A stretch of DNA of 64,000 nt from Blumeriella jaapii (Eukaryota; Ascomycota; Leotiomycetes; Helotiales; Drepanopezizaceae): positions 205,001 to 269,000 of the forward strand of contig VWND01000022.1 of NCBI GenBank assembly GCA_009599575.1, read 5' to 3'. The notes under the pieces are model-generated. The model was not told the origin of the DNA and did not search any database. It worked only from the letters and a program-made list of their open reading frames with translations. Every line of letters begins with the position of its first letter. The first letter of the stretch is position 1. Shown here piece after piece: positions 10,238 to 22,040 of this stretch. Made by a program: the position numbers and the translations under genes.

Positions 10238-13200
10238 TCACGCCCCCGGCCCCCTATCCAACACCCGAACGTACGGCGACGGGAACAGCCCCCTCTTCCC
10301 CATATACGACCCATGGAACCAATCATCGTTGACATTCCTGCACTCCCTGAGCTCCGCGCCCTTGGGGAACAGCAGCTCGTCCTCCGCGCCCGGCGCAGGG
10401 TACCAGCTCCACTCCGCCGCGCAGACCATGCCCACGCCGCCGTCGGGCGGAAACCTGCTATCGAGTACCGTATCCGGGAAGCTGGTCGGCGCCGTTTTCA
10501 TCACGTCCGTCGTGACGAGTTTGGCGTGCGTGTCGTCGCCTTTGGTGTGCACGCCGTCGCCCCACGTCCACTTCTGGAGTTCCGCGCCGGAGGCATCGGT
10601 GCTGGGGAAGGCCTGCTCGTTGAGCCCGCTGCCGCCGACGAGGCCTTGTACGACGACGCGGCGCTGACCGCCGTGGCTGTCTTTGAAGCCGACGACGATC
10701 ATGCGGTGCCCTTGGAGACACCGGCGCCAGCCGTTGTGGCCGTTTTCAGCGCTGATGCGTCGTGATGTGACGACGAGCTTGGTGTAGCATGCGGTGCAGA
10801 TATCGTAGTCGCCCGGGAAGGTACCAGGAACCCGGCTGGCGCATGAGAAGCAGTGGTAACGGGACTGCGAGGGCTGGATGGGGTAGCGGCAGATGTCGCA
10901 TTTGGTGGAGAACGTGAGGGGCTTGAAGTTGCCCAGGTCCATGACGCCAGGGCCTGTGAGAATGGAGGCCGAGACGGGAGTATGTTGGTCGTGAGTTGGT
11001 GACATGGGCACGATGCTTGTATCGGCGGGTTTGTAGGTCAGAGGGAGGAGGGCGTGTGTACACGATTTGCCTTGATTGACGCAGAGATTGCAAAAGCCCC
11101 AGTCGCCCCCGTTGCATATGCTACAGAGCCAGTAACATTCGTTAGCCCAAGCGAAGCAATTCGCGCAGAAGCTGCCGCTCTGTAGCCTCTTGTTGGGATC
11201 GTCTGGAGTGAGGGTCCTTCTGCCCTCCGCCCCTCCTGGCATGATCTTCGGTGGAAGATATCGACTCGCCGACAGCATGTGTGGCTGTTGAACTTTCTCC
11301 CCGGACTGGATTCTGATCTGCCATTTCTCGAAAGCAGACTGCCCAAACCCGAACCAATGTAAACAACCAGCGCCAGCCCGGTAGCATGATAAGCAGATAT
11401 CGTAATTGCCATTGCGGCAGGTGCCGCAATGGTAATGGAGCTCATATTCGATGTGTAGTTTTGCACATCTAGCGCAGGTGAGAGACGGCTCAGGATACAG
11501 TTTTGGGCGAGATCTAGGAGGCCCCGAGGAGCTTGGCCGCGAGCCACTCGATATCGCGATAGCTTTATCCGAGAGGGACATTGTTCTTGACGAGTCCTTC
11601 GGGGAGAGCTGTGCGGGCACCAAGCTCCGATCCAGGGGCAGCAACGCGGTGGAAGAAGCTGAGTTTGTCACCGAGATGTTTGCCGGAGGAGCAGCTCGAG
11701 TCATTCTTCCTCCTCCAGCGGGCAGCGAGTCTTCGAACCTTGGACTAGACCTGAGTCTGGGACTAGGATTTGGCGACGATGGAGACGGCCGAGATGCGTG
11801 CTCAGGAACAGGTAATTCGGACACTTGTTCGGAGGGAGGATCAGTATTGCTCCTTGCGCTCGCCAGGTTCAGCGGACGTGTAGCAGGTGGATGAACAGAC
11901 TGTGCTCTTGTACCACTGTCACTCAAATCGGTCAAGGACCTGGCAGCAGGTCTGTTTCCGGGCTCAACCACTGGAATCGAGGTCGTCGTAGATCTGTGAC
12001 TGCCAGTACTCCCCGTCCGTCTGCGCCTGTGTCTCGTTCCCTCGTCGGCCGACTGAACCTCCAGATGGGCTGCTTGAACGGCACTCATGGACGGAGGGGG
12101 TCGGCTCTGTCGCTCAGCACTGACTGCGCTGTCCGATCTTGCGTGCGGTCTCCGTCTCCGTGAGCTATTCCGGGGCCCATCATCCCCAGATGTCTCTGCG
12201 GACACGGGGGCAGAGATATGTCTCGACTCTCGCTCCGGTCTCCTCGCACCCGTAGCACTCCTCCTCTCGGGCGCCTGTCTCGCCCGTTCGGCCTGCCTCC
12301 TCCTGAAGGCCTCTGCTATCCTCTCACTGATCTGATCCTCCTGGTTGACGTCGATGTTTTCCAAATCGATGCCATCGAGCAACCCCTCTTCTCTGATCTG
12401 GCGCAAGATCTCCTCTTCCATTTCTCTGGAATCCAGGTCCGACGAGCTGATCAGAGACCGCAGCGAAGATTGGTGTTCGATCTGTCTGGCAGCAGTCGTG
12501 CTCCTCTTTTCAATACTCCTTCGTCGTCTTCGTTCCTCAGTCGTCTCCGTTTCCACTCTGCGCCTGCTCTCCGTCCTCCTCCTTTCACCCTCCGCGCCTC
12601 TCCTTCTCCTCCTCTCCCTCTCTCTCTCCCTCTCCCTCTCCTGCTCTCTCTCTCTGTCCCTCTCCCTCTCTCGCTCCCTCTCTCGCTCCCTCTCTCGCTC
12701 CTCATTGCCTCTCGAAAGCCCGGTCCCATCCCTACTCTCGGCGCGCCTCCTCCTCTCTCTCCTCCCCTCCCCCCTCCCCTCCCCCCTCCCCTCCCCCCTC
12801 TCCACCCCGACCTCCGCCAAACTCAGATGCCGCACCTCATCCATCAGCCTGCGGTCCTCGTCCTCAATCCTCCTCGCGCTCGGCGACATCTCCCTCGCCT
12901 CCATCTTCGGCAAGACATCATCCTCCGGCGAGTATTTGCCCTGGATTGCGTCGCGATCCGCCTCGGTGCGCGCCTTCTCCGGGTTCGCCGCCACGAACAT
13001 CTCCAGCAGCGTCGTCACCGTCGCATTGTGCCGCGTGTCTCTGACCGGCGCGCGACACGCGGGACAGGTATATGGCGTTGCGCCCGCGGGCAGGGCGTTG
13101 TCGGCGTGGCGCGCGGAGGTGAGCTGGAACTGGAACCATTCTTTCAGACAGCTGCCGCAGAAGGTGTGCAGGCAGTCGAGGAGCGTGAGCGGCTGGTAGA

Positions 13201-13444
13201 GCACTTCGGCGCAGATCTGTGTATTGGATCCATCGTATCAGCATGTGGAAAGGCAACGCAGAGAACGAGATGTGCCCAAGGGCTGATTGGGGATTTCCCA
13301 CGCTCCCTCACGGCCGAGCGCAAGAGGCTCACGTCAAGTGGTTATGGTACCAGTCTGTGTAGAGGCGTCGGTCCGAGAACACTGGACACTTACAGAGCAC
13401 GTCAACTCCTGTTCGAGGTCGAGCCCGCGGTTGGCGATCTCCAT
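10238..13444 (-). CDS. RING-finger protein with three ZZ-like zinc modules and a C-terminal SH3 domain
   Basis: Two exons, 13444-13394 and 13216-10238, total 1009 residues. The small first exon supplies the first RING cysteines (ELTCS), and exon 2 continues ICAEVLYQPLTLLDC, HTFCGSC and CPACR, completing a C3HC4 RING at about residues 16-75. A long disordered middle (about 150-600) is packed with Arg-Glu and Ser repeats from a CT-rich tract. Three Cys/His modules beginning CARC, CANC and CDIC follow, each with ZZ-like spacing. The last 60 residues form an SH3 domain (AEWSWYP, DELLFPKG, GLFPSPYV). A RING suggests ubiquitin ligase activity; SH3 and ZZ modules would bind partners. Substrates are unknown. 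Confidence 0.88.
12597..12800. repeat. CT/CCT-rich low-complexity tract within the RING gene
   Basis: On the plus strand, runs of CTCTC, CTCGCTCC and CCCCTCC units continue for about 200 bp. On the coding strand they encode Arg-Glu and Gly-Arg repeats in the disordered middle. The frame stays open through the tract. Confidence 0.85.
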
Positions 13445-13988
13445 GGCCAGGCAAGGGGAGGTCTCGGGGCAGCGAGGGGGAGGGGGGGGGTGGTGATGGT
13501 TATGGGGACGATGCGACGAGAGGCCAGCTCCAGCTCGGTTGTTGCACAGCGAAGATGCTGTGGTTGAAGATCTGCGCGGCGGGCGGGCGAAACAACATCG
13601 GCGCAGGATTGTGTTCAGAAAACGAAAAGAGATCGGTACAGCTATTTGCAAAGGTTCGTACAGCTTTGTTTTGGTCTCATCTCTGGCCACCTGGCATGGC
13701 TGATGTACTCGCTAGTCACCAGCGAGGCGCTTGACCACTATCAACAACTTCAACCTGACTGACACTTCACACATAAACGCATTGAAGAGCTGGCCTTTGT
13801 CTCAGGCTAGGAGCGCTCTATGTAAAGTCTACACAGTACAAGTCTCACCAGCTACGCCCAAAACCCCGTTCTGCAATTGTCACGGTGGCTGAATGAAACA
13901 AGTCCCCTCGAGAGCACCACTCACGGAGTGGCTATTGTCAACACCAGCGGAAGGGGATCTGACGAAGAACGAGCTTGGCCTAGACCAC
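13445..13988. other. intergenic region between the RING and chitin deacetylase genes
   Basis: Upstream region of the RING gene, transcribed leftward, and 3' flank of the chitin deacetylase gene. It has a C-rich run near 13477-13490. No gene seen. Confidence 0.5.
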
Positions 13989-15625
13989 TCACTCACTTGA
14001 CGAGCAAGTCCCCGAGCCAGGCCTACATCCGGTTCCGCAATAGTCGGCCGTACGTCCACAGTATCCATACTGAGAACAGCAGTTTCCAAAGGTCGAGCCG
14101 AGACAGGTTGTGTCGCTGGAACAAGAGCCATCAGTGCTGACTACCGGCCCCGTACTCCCAGAGGTTCCGGAGCGGTACCAATTGGCGACTGGGTCTTGCA
14201 AGCAGTCGCCGACCGTGACCGATCTGTAGCCATGTTTGTACATCGAAGCCAGGATGTAGTCCGTCAGGTTGTAGACGACTTGCGGATGAATATCGTGCTC
14301 GATCTGGAGCCAGGCGTCGGTCTTGCTGTTGGAGGGGTTGATGATGGAGTCCCATATGTCCTTGGACTTCTGTATCGTATCCGGCGCGGTGTTGAGATAT
14401 CCGGCTGTATCGAGGTCGAAGTCTACGATGCTATCAGTCAAGACTGTCGACGACGAAAAGAGCCGATCGAGCTCACAAGTGATATGGTACCCAAGACTTT
14501 TCAAGCGTGCCTCGCACGCGGCGTTGCAGGAAGAATACGGAGGTCTGGATAACGGGTCAGCTATGCCATTCTTTCCCTATGTCCAGGAACTTTGACCTCA
14601 TGTATGTGGGAAAGTAGCCGAGAATGTTTCGGAAAGCCATTTCGTTATAAATCATCTGCTTGTCAAAGGTGGCAGCGTCGAGCGTGGAGAGATCCTGATG
14701 CGACCAAGTGTGTGAAGCAATTTGATGGCCTTCGGTGACCATTCTCTACGCAAGCATTAGACCCGTTCTCCGAAGACCTGCGTCAGTCTTACCTTGATGA
14801 GGGACGACCATGAAGCGGTGCTATCAATAGGGCCTAGGAAAACATGAGACAAGACAAGGGCTCGAGGGTGATTCGGATTCACCTTTGCCAAGATTGTTTC
14901 CAGCTTTTGCCCGTTAGCAGTTGCAAAATCGTCGTTGCCATGTAAGGCACCTACTGATGAAAAAGGTTGCCTTTGCGTTGTACACCTTGAGCTTGTCGAG
15001 TAGATCTGAAGTGTAGCTATACGGGCCATCATCGAACGTGAAAGCAATGTCTGGGACCTCGTTAGTGTGTGGAAAGTGGTGATCTTGGTAACTTTTGCAC
15101 ACACCTCCAGCCACAACGCAATCATAGATTCCAGCTCCGCCATAAGGCACTGTTCCCAGCGCTGGCCGAGGAATGCTTGCGGTAGAAGCCCCAGCAGGAA
15201 CTTGGTTCGCGTCACATCCCGGCCCATACTGGAATTGGCAGTCCGGAGCTGCACAGTACTCTGTCCCCGTTCCACACCATCTACATCCGAATCAGCTATT
15301 CGCAGCCCACGAGATGGGGAAGCGGGAGAGAAGTAACGGACCCGGCGGCGGAGCAGCAGTTTCCTGAACACGATCCGACTCCTGGACCGCATTGCCCGTC
15401 AGTGTTTTGACGTTCCTGCAGTTTGCTCTCCGGGAGTAGTCCCCCATCCTCGACCTGGTTCACTGGTGCTGGAAAAGCATCAGGGAGCTGGAAGCGAGCT
15501 TTCAGAGCGGAAAGAAACTGCCTTTCGCCGACTGATGGAGCTGTCACGGCATGGGCTTCACGAGAATCCGAATGGCCTCTTGCAACTGAGGCAAGTGCCC
15601 AAACAACGATCGGTTCGAACTTCAT
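13989..15625 (-). CDS. chitin deacetylase (CE4) with N- and C-terminal CBM18 chitin-binding modules
   Basis: Eight exons: 15625-15342, 15280-15105, 15050-14955, 14903-14883, 14833-14793, 14745-14597, 14544-14477 and 14422-13989, total 422 residues. A signal peptide (MKFEPIVVWALASVARG) leads to a CBM18 (CGPGVGSCSGNCCS, WCGTGTEYC). The polysaccharide deacetylase domain follows, with TFDDGP (catalytic Asp pair), SHTWSH (metal-binding His residues), RPPY and IEHDIH. A second CBM18 (CCSQYGYCGRTADYCGTGC) ends the protein. The enzyme should remove acetyl groups from chitin in or near the cell wall, which can shield it from chitinases and host receptors. Exon 4 is only 21 nt; it was needed to recover the conserved GNNLGKGPID segment. 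Exon lengths sum to a whole frame. Confidence 0.93.
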
Positions 15626-16837
15626 GGCAGATAGATACCCTCAGGTCCGGATGATGCACGCCCTCTGGGAGGAAAAAACTGTAGTGAGGTATAGCAGAGA
15701 ATCTGGGGGAAATGAAGGACTGCCAGAAAAACGAATGTGTAGATTCGATGCAGAGTTTCTAAAAGCGAGTAAGCGAAGGTGGAAGACCAGGTAGGAAACC
15801 CCAGAGCAGCAACGCTCACGTTCAATGTATGGCAGAGCAAGCAAATGCTGCCCACGCACCCTGCTGTATTGCGGAGATGCAAGCCCAGCACATTCCTCAT
15901 CATATTGGAAATGAAGCATCGTTTGTGTTTGGTCAAGTGCAGCTGAGTCGGCGGCTGACTTGACGCCAAGCGGGCGTAAACATTCGCTAAGGATCCTCCT
16001 CGGCGCCGTTCCAGGGGTTGACATCGCTCGATGATTTGCCATCTTTGTGCCGCTGATGCCAATATGGGGATAGCTAAGTATGTACAGCACTGTAAGTGCA
16101 AGTGCCTGCACGTACGGTACAGGGATCGCGGCTGATCATCTTTGCCGAATCAACAACACCTCTCACTTCTCGAGAGATCATGTCTCAATCTCTCACGAAC
16201 TTCTCGTGTTCACATCCGACCCTGTGGGAACGGGTACAGGAAGACTGGTGCTCTCGGAAAGGCCGATTTTCTGACCAGTGACTTCGTGACAAGCGACAGC
16301 GATGCTTGCGGTCGCATTGTGCGGCTTGGCCTAGAGCGTGCACTCGAAGGGTCTTTGTGATGTGGAAATAAGCAAGTTCGTAATCGCTTGTACCAATCCT
16401 TCCAAAATCGCCAGAAGTCCATATATATCCATCACGGTGACACGGGCGTGTTGAACTCAGCCGTCGTACAGACTGCCGACGGCGGTTCTTGAATATTGAA
16501 TCTGCGTCTTTCAGCCTAGTCTCACAATCAAAAAGATATCGTAGTGGCGAATCTTTCTCTCTGCGTCGGGTGACAATAGCAGCTGAAACTCTTAGTTGAT
16601 TTCAAGATGGCCCACGCGAGGGAATTTTGGAGTTCGGACAGGAGTCAGGGTGAAGAAATGCTCGTTGGATGTAGTGCATTCCGGGAAGGCTTTGTCGCAA
16701 GGGAGATCTGTTTAGCTTCTCGTCACAAGTGCAAAATGTGCATCTCTACTGGGTACCAATCACTCTGTCAGGGCTCAAGCACTTCTAAATGTTATCGTCT
16801 CTAAGGTATGGGCCTTTTCCCCAGAGCAGCAGGTCTG
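15626..16837. other. intergenic region, no gene recognised
   Basis: Promoter side of the chitin deacetylase gene and 3' flank of the decayed hydrolase. Short ORFs occur on both strands without domain or intron support. Confidence 0.5.
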
Positions 16838-17820
16838 CTAGTAAATGCTATCCCGCCTGGCTGACGATGCCACTTGAGGACTGATACCATTCTCATGAAA
16901 GAACGTCTGGAGTTCCGAGTTGAACTTATCAGCACCCACCAAGAAGATATGATGGTCCCCTTCAATCACGACGAGCTTTCCATCGGCAAGATCTTCCATC
17001 TTACTCTGTACAAGCGAGCTGGTAGCGACCTGCAAGGTAGGCACAGTGAGAGAAAATCTTCCCGGTCCTGGTGTGTTTAGCCGAGACGAGAAAGATCGGG
17101 TTCCAAATCAAAACATACCACTTCCTCCACCTCCGGGTGTACCTCTCACCGACTATCAGAAACCAGCCATTTGCGAAGCGTTCCCTTAGATGTCACAACC
17201 CACGTCGTTGGATCTTGAGCAAAAAAAAATCGCTACAGGCCGACTCGAGCTACGTCTTGTTAGTCTCTCGTGTCACCTCTGATCTACTTTGGACTTACAT
17301 GCCCCGTCCACAGCTCCGGCTCATTCAGGAAACCCTCACAGTACCCAAAGATAGCAGCACCAAAGGCTTTCTCGCATGCATCATTGACCGCTCAATAATC
17401 CAAGGGCCCGGGCTTGAGATACGGTATGCAGACCAGCACAAGAGCTAGCACTCGCGATGGGAGCAACAACCCGCATCGCGACGCAATGTTGGCCCCCCTG
17501 TCATGGCCAACGACAATCGCGCAATCAACACCTTCTTTGTCTAAGATGTCTATCATGCTCTTCGTGTTCATGACACCTGTGTACTGGGCCGGATCTAACG
17601 GCTTACTAGTCTTGCCACGACCAAGAATATCGGGAGCGATATAGCCGTAGCCCAGCTTCTCGAAGTATACAATCTGGTGGCGCCAGATCTTTGAAGAGTA
17701 AGGGAGGCCATGAATAAACAGAACGGTCGTCTTGTTAGATGGCGAAACCGAGGAGTAGTAGTTGTAAGTGTGGCCAGCACTGGTCTGGACTTGCTTGTCA
17801 GATTCTGTTGAGATGGACAT
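16838..17820 (-). pseudogene. decayed epoxide-hydrolase-like alpha/beta hydrolase
   Basis: The first part (start 17820) reads MSISTESDKQVQTSAG, then FIHGLPYSS (oxyanion HGxP) and VGHDRGANIASR, where Asp sits at the nucleophile elbow as in epoxide hydrolases. A TGA at about 17390-17392 interrupts the frame, yet coding resumes at once in the same frame (VNDACEKAFG, FGYCEGFLNEPELW). A GT-AG intron (17298-17233) joins it to AQDPTTWVVTSKGTLRKWL. A second in-frame TGA follows (about 17146-17148). The last block (VEGDHH-like IEGDHHIFLV, catalytic His) is intact, but roughly 40 residues of cap region before it seem missing. Two stops plus the loss point to a pseudogene. Alternative splicing seems less likely. 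Confidence 0.7.
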
Positions 17821-19492
17821 GTTTGAGATTAAAACCATGCGTACGTTGTTAATCCTGCAAAACTTTAGTGACAGACTTATTTGGGTCAGAAATATACAGA
17901 GATGCATCGAACGCGTCGCGGAATTGACTTGATACTTTTCACTTGTGAGATTTTTACTTCTGTCAAATGAAGTCGAATCTTTTCGATCCTCTTTGAAACG
18001 TTCCCAGAGGTCTACTCAAAAATGATCCGCTATGTGCGTGAACGTCCTACTTGGACTGAAGATTAAATCCACTAATTAGTGGAGTAGGGGGCAGCGAAAT
18101 CAGCTATCATGGCCTCATTTTTCTCTTCGTCTATGGGCACGGATTCGTCTATCGTTATTCTTTGCAACGCGATGATCTTTATTCACCAACTACATGATAC
18201 TTCCCAAGTGTTTCGGCGAGCCTTTTTAATCGAGCAGCCATTCTTAGATCAGGCGAGCTGTTAATGGTATTAGATTAGGAATCGTGCCTTGATATGATAA
18301 TTTAGTACCAAGCTCACTTTACGTTTCAGTGCCTCTTACATTCAAATCTTTTTTTCCTAGACATTTCAGCAAGTTCTCAACTATTTTAGAAACAATGGAC
18401 AGTGAACTTGGGCAAAATCGGTGCACTAACACTCTTCGTGTTGGGACTTGCCCCTTGCCGTCCCGTCTAACAATCAGAAACATTAGCGCAGTGGTCAAGG
18501 GAAAAGCCGTGATTTCATCTCATTTTGACTTGATGTTTGGCAAACCAACCATAAAGCATAAATGAACAAGTCTAAGCGATACGTCCTAATGGGAAACGTC
18601 ACGAAAACCTCAACTGAACACTTGAATGTCTCTGGTCAGGGAAAAAGCTTGAACAGTGTTGATTTTCACCCAAGAATAGCCGAGTGTGTTTCTTGCCTTT
18701 TTAAACGAGCAACGTCGTCATGTCATGGTAACTTAAGATCCGAATCAACCATCACAATTGTAATAATTGACTTGTTTTCCTTGGCTACAGGATATTCGGG
18801 ACTTTTTACCATGATACAAAACACGGTGAGACAATTACTAGATCTTCAGTTGACTATTCCGACGCCACTATCTTCTCATACACTTCGTTTCAGCCTCTTC
18901 CGTATTCCTAGACGATAATACAGCGCTTACAAAGTTTAAATTATTGCTTGTCTGTGCGAGAGATAAGAGAGAACTGACATACAAAAGTAGCATAGTATCT
19001 GGAATTTCCAATGAAAATGATATTAAAAGCCGAATAGAGATCCTATTGTCAAGAAGCAGAAGCTCTGTGACTTTTCAGTCAACAATTACAGAAGGCAGAA
19101 GTCATAGAGAAAAGAGTCTTGCACTCACAAAGAAGCATTGCAATAGCGAGAGGCGTCACCCAACAGGTCTTCTGACACGAGAAGAGAGTGAATACCGTAT
19201 TCTTGTCAAGCGAGAACACGCTCCTGTCGAGAAGCATGCAAGTAGTTAAGCGAGCAAAGCTTCACAGCGGGCAGGTAACTTGAATTGGAAATACAAATTC
19301 TGAAATTCGGCCAATAACCAGCCGAACTTGTTGAACTACGACCCAGGCTAAGAACCGACTGAAAGGGGCGATTTCCCCGCTCTCGGCACATCCCCGCGCC
19401 GGGTACATAATGCCAACATCATGTCCGAGAGTCAAGTCTCATTATTCGATAGGTGTAAAACCATCACAAGTCTACCTTCTTTCTACTTCAGG
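17821..19492. other. AT-rich intergenic region, no gene recognised
   Basis: Weakly similar short blocks recur, for example a CCTTTTTAATCGAGC-like string near 18215 and again near 18690. This suggests old duplicated or repeat-derived sequence. No intact coding region found. The last 80 bases are the leader of the monooxygenase gene. Confidence 0.4.
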
Positions 19493-21484
19493 ATGGCCAT
19501 CACGACTCAAGACAAATATGCACAAGAGCGAGAGCGCCGTCTCAATGACAAGGGACTCGCTCAATACCTGGACAGATCTAAGGTTGGCAACTACATCCTC
19601 ACCGAGGACCCTTGGGTTGAGGAAGGTACGCCGGTTCAAAAGCCAGTCTCCGAAGGAGGGCATGTCAAGATAGCAATCTTTGGCGCCGGGTTTGGAGGCC
19701 TTTGTGCGGCAGCGCGGGCACTTCTCGAAGGGAGTGCAAGTAGCCCAAGTGATCTACTCATCGTTGATCGTGCTGGAGGGTTTGGTGGAACGTGGTGGCA
19801 TAATCGGTAAGCTGAAGTGAATTGGTACAAAACTCTTTTGAACTCGAAAGCTGACTTGAAATCCAGCTACCCCGGTCTGATGTGCGATGTTGAGTCGTAT
19901 GTTTACCTTCCACTACTGGAAGAGACTGGGTACATGCCAAAGCGGAAGTACGCTGGTGGTGAGGAGATTAGAGAATATTGCAATATTCTCGCGCAGAAGT
20001 TTGGCCTTCATGACCGAGCAATGTTCCAGAGTAATGCCAGAGCGCTCACATGGGATGCTGAGACCAAGAACTGGAAATGTGAGGTTGTCGCGAAGCCTAA
20101 AGGCCAGGCAGAGTCAGTCGTGACGTTCACCGCAGACTATGTGATTTTGTCTCTGGGTGGTTTTACAGGTGCTAAGATCCCGGATACCCCCGGACTTGCA
20201 GATTTCAAGGGCAAGATGCTGCACACTGCACGCTGGGACTATGGCGCCACAGGAGGATCCTCTGCAAAACCTGAGCTCAACAAGCTCAAGGACAAGAGAG
20301 TCGCTATCATCGGAACTGGAGCAACAGCTATCCAAGCAGTACCTGCAACTGCTGTGTATGCGAAAGAGCTTTACGTCTTCCAGCGTACCCCATCGGCGGT
20401 TGATCATCGTGGGAACCGCGACACTGACCCTGAAGAGTGGAAGACGAAGATCGCAGCTAAGAAAGGCTGGCAGAGAGAACGGGCCGTCAACTTCCAGGCC
20501 TTTACCGAGGGTCTAGACAACTTGCCCGACGAAGATATGGTCAGTGACGGAATGTCACAGATGCCCACTCTTTCTGGAACCTGGGGTAGCTCCAAATTGG
20601 TAAAGGCAGAGGATACAGCGCAATATCTCTCGATGATGAGTGAGTTGGATGCTGTGCGATCTAAAAGAGTGAGACAACGAGCGCTCGACATTGTCAAGAA
20701 TCAGGATACCGCTAAAGTATGAGACGTTCCGTAGTCAGCAATGGACACTTGACTAACGTGTCGACCAAAGGCTCTGCAAGCTTGGTACCCGGGGTGGTGC
20801 AAGAGACCAACATACCATGATGGCTATCTCGAAGCTTTCAATCGACCCAATGTCTACCTTGTAGATACAGCACCCAGAGGTGTCGAGGCTCTCACACATA
20901 ATGGCATCGTTCACAATGGCAAAGAATGCCCGATTGATGTGCTCATCTGGTCCACAGGCTACGGGACCCCATTTGGGTCGAGCGTAGCAGGTAACGCCGA
21001 TATCACAATCACCGGAAAGAACGGACTGGACATGGAAGAGGTTTTCAAGCAGGGCAAGTTGATGTCGCTCCATGGCCTGATAGCTCACAACTTCCCGAAC
21101 ATGTTCTACACAGGTCTCTCACAGGCCGGCGTCGGCGTAAACCAGGTGCAGCGGCTAGACGACCAGGGAATGCACATCGCCTACACGATCAAGAGAGCCG
21201 AATCAATAACCAGGTCGCAGAAAACTGCTATAGAGCCCACCGAAGCCGCTTGCGACGATTGGGCCAACCAATGTGCTTCCAAGGCTCATCTTCTGTCTGC
21301 CATGGCCAACTGCACACCCAGCTACTTCAATGGTGAGGGCGAGAGCGACAAGATGACAGCCGAGCAACAAGCTGCAACAGCGCGTTTGGCAATCTGGGGC
21401 CAGGGTTATCTGTCTTATGCGAAGATTTTGGCAGAATGGCGTGCGAGTGGGAAGATGGAAGGTTTTGAGGTTTCCGCTGCTTGA
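19493..21484 (+). CDS. FAD/NADPH-dependent Baeyer-Villiger-type monooxygenase
   Basis: Three exons (19493-19806, 19867-20716, 20771-21484), 625 residues. The FAD Rossmann motif FGAGFGG lies near residue 65, the Baeyer-Villiger fingerprint FKGKMLHTARWD near 235, and the NADPH motif GTGATAIQ near 275. Such class B flavoenzymes insert oxygen next to a ketone, giving esters or lactones. The N-terminus (TTQDKYAQERERRL) matches the cyclohexanone/phenylacetone monooxygenase type. An in-frame ATG at 19421 would add 24 residues; I prefer 19493 because family N-termini start close to this Gln-Lys-Tyr segment. All introns are GT-AG. A decayed hydrolase lies upstream, so a former small catabolic or secondary-metabolite cluster is possible. 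Confidence 0.9.
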
Positions 21485-21642
21485 GGCGTGGCTTGGTGTG
21501 CAAATACCGACCAGACAAGATCCAGTAGTACGAGAGCAGCAATGCGTGATAGCAAAGAACGTGAGCCATAAAAGAATTCGAAATGTTCGAAGACCCCCCC
21601 CCCCACCCCTGATCTATGCCGTACAAGACCTGACCGAGCTAG

Positions 21643-22040
21643 TTAGGCTGGCGAGTCAAATCTTGTTTCTGGGTTCGGAATCCAGTTCGGATCGAGGGAT
21701 AGCTTGATACTCCTCATCGCTTTCACGGTGTCGATTCCGAGCTCCTGCATCAAAGCACCTTTCCTAAACATGGCAATTGAGTGCTCGCCCTTTCGCTTCA
21801 TCAGCCCACACACAAAAAATGCGACATTGGAGCAGAATGAAGTTACAGTGCAAGTGCCCTCCATCTCAAGAGCTTGGACCGTCATTTTCTGGACGGCGTT
21901 TCTCACAATGGCCACCTGTTCCGGATGCTTCTTGTTGTACATAACTGCTTCGCGAAAGTTCCCGTCTACCGGATGTCCAACAATCATAGAGTGAAGATCT
22001 CTTGCATCCTTTTTTTTCTTCAATAAACCTGACAGCGGTA
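21643..22040 (-). pseudogene. 3' relic of a mitochondrial D-lactate dehydrogenase (cytochrome) gene
   Basis: Only the C-terminal flavin-oxidase part remains. It reads VDGNFREAVMYN, ALEMEGTCT, then after a 54-nt intron (donor after TGCACT, acceptor before GGCGAGCAC) GEHSIAMF, LMQELGIDTVKAMRSIKLSLDP and a stop at 21643. D-lactate dehydrogenases have GHxGDGNFHE here; this copy has GHPVDGNFRE, losing the second His. Upstream of about 22040 the frame breaks at an A8 run and no N-terminal domain follows. It is a truncated copy beside the monooxygenase gene. Confidence 0.75.

Noticed and set aside
12218..13567. 449-residue plus-strand ORF opposite the RING gene
   Set aside because: Leu/Pro/Ser-rich shadow of the CT-rich coding region; the minus strand encodes recognisable RING, zinc and SH3 modules.
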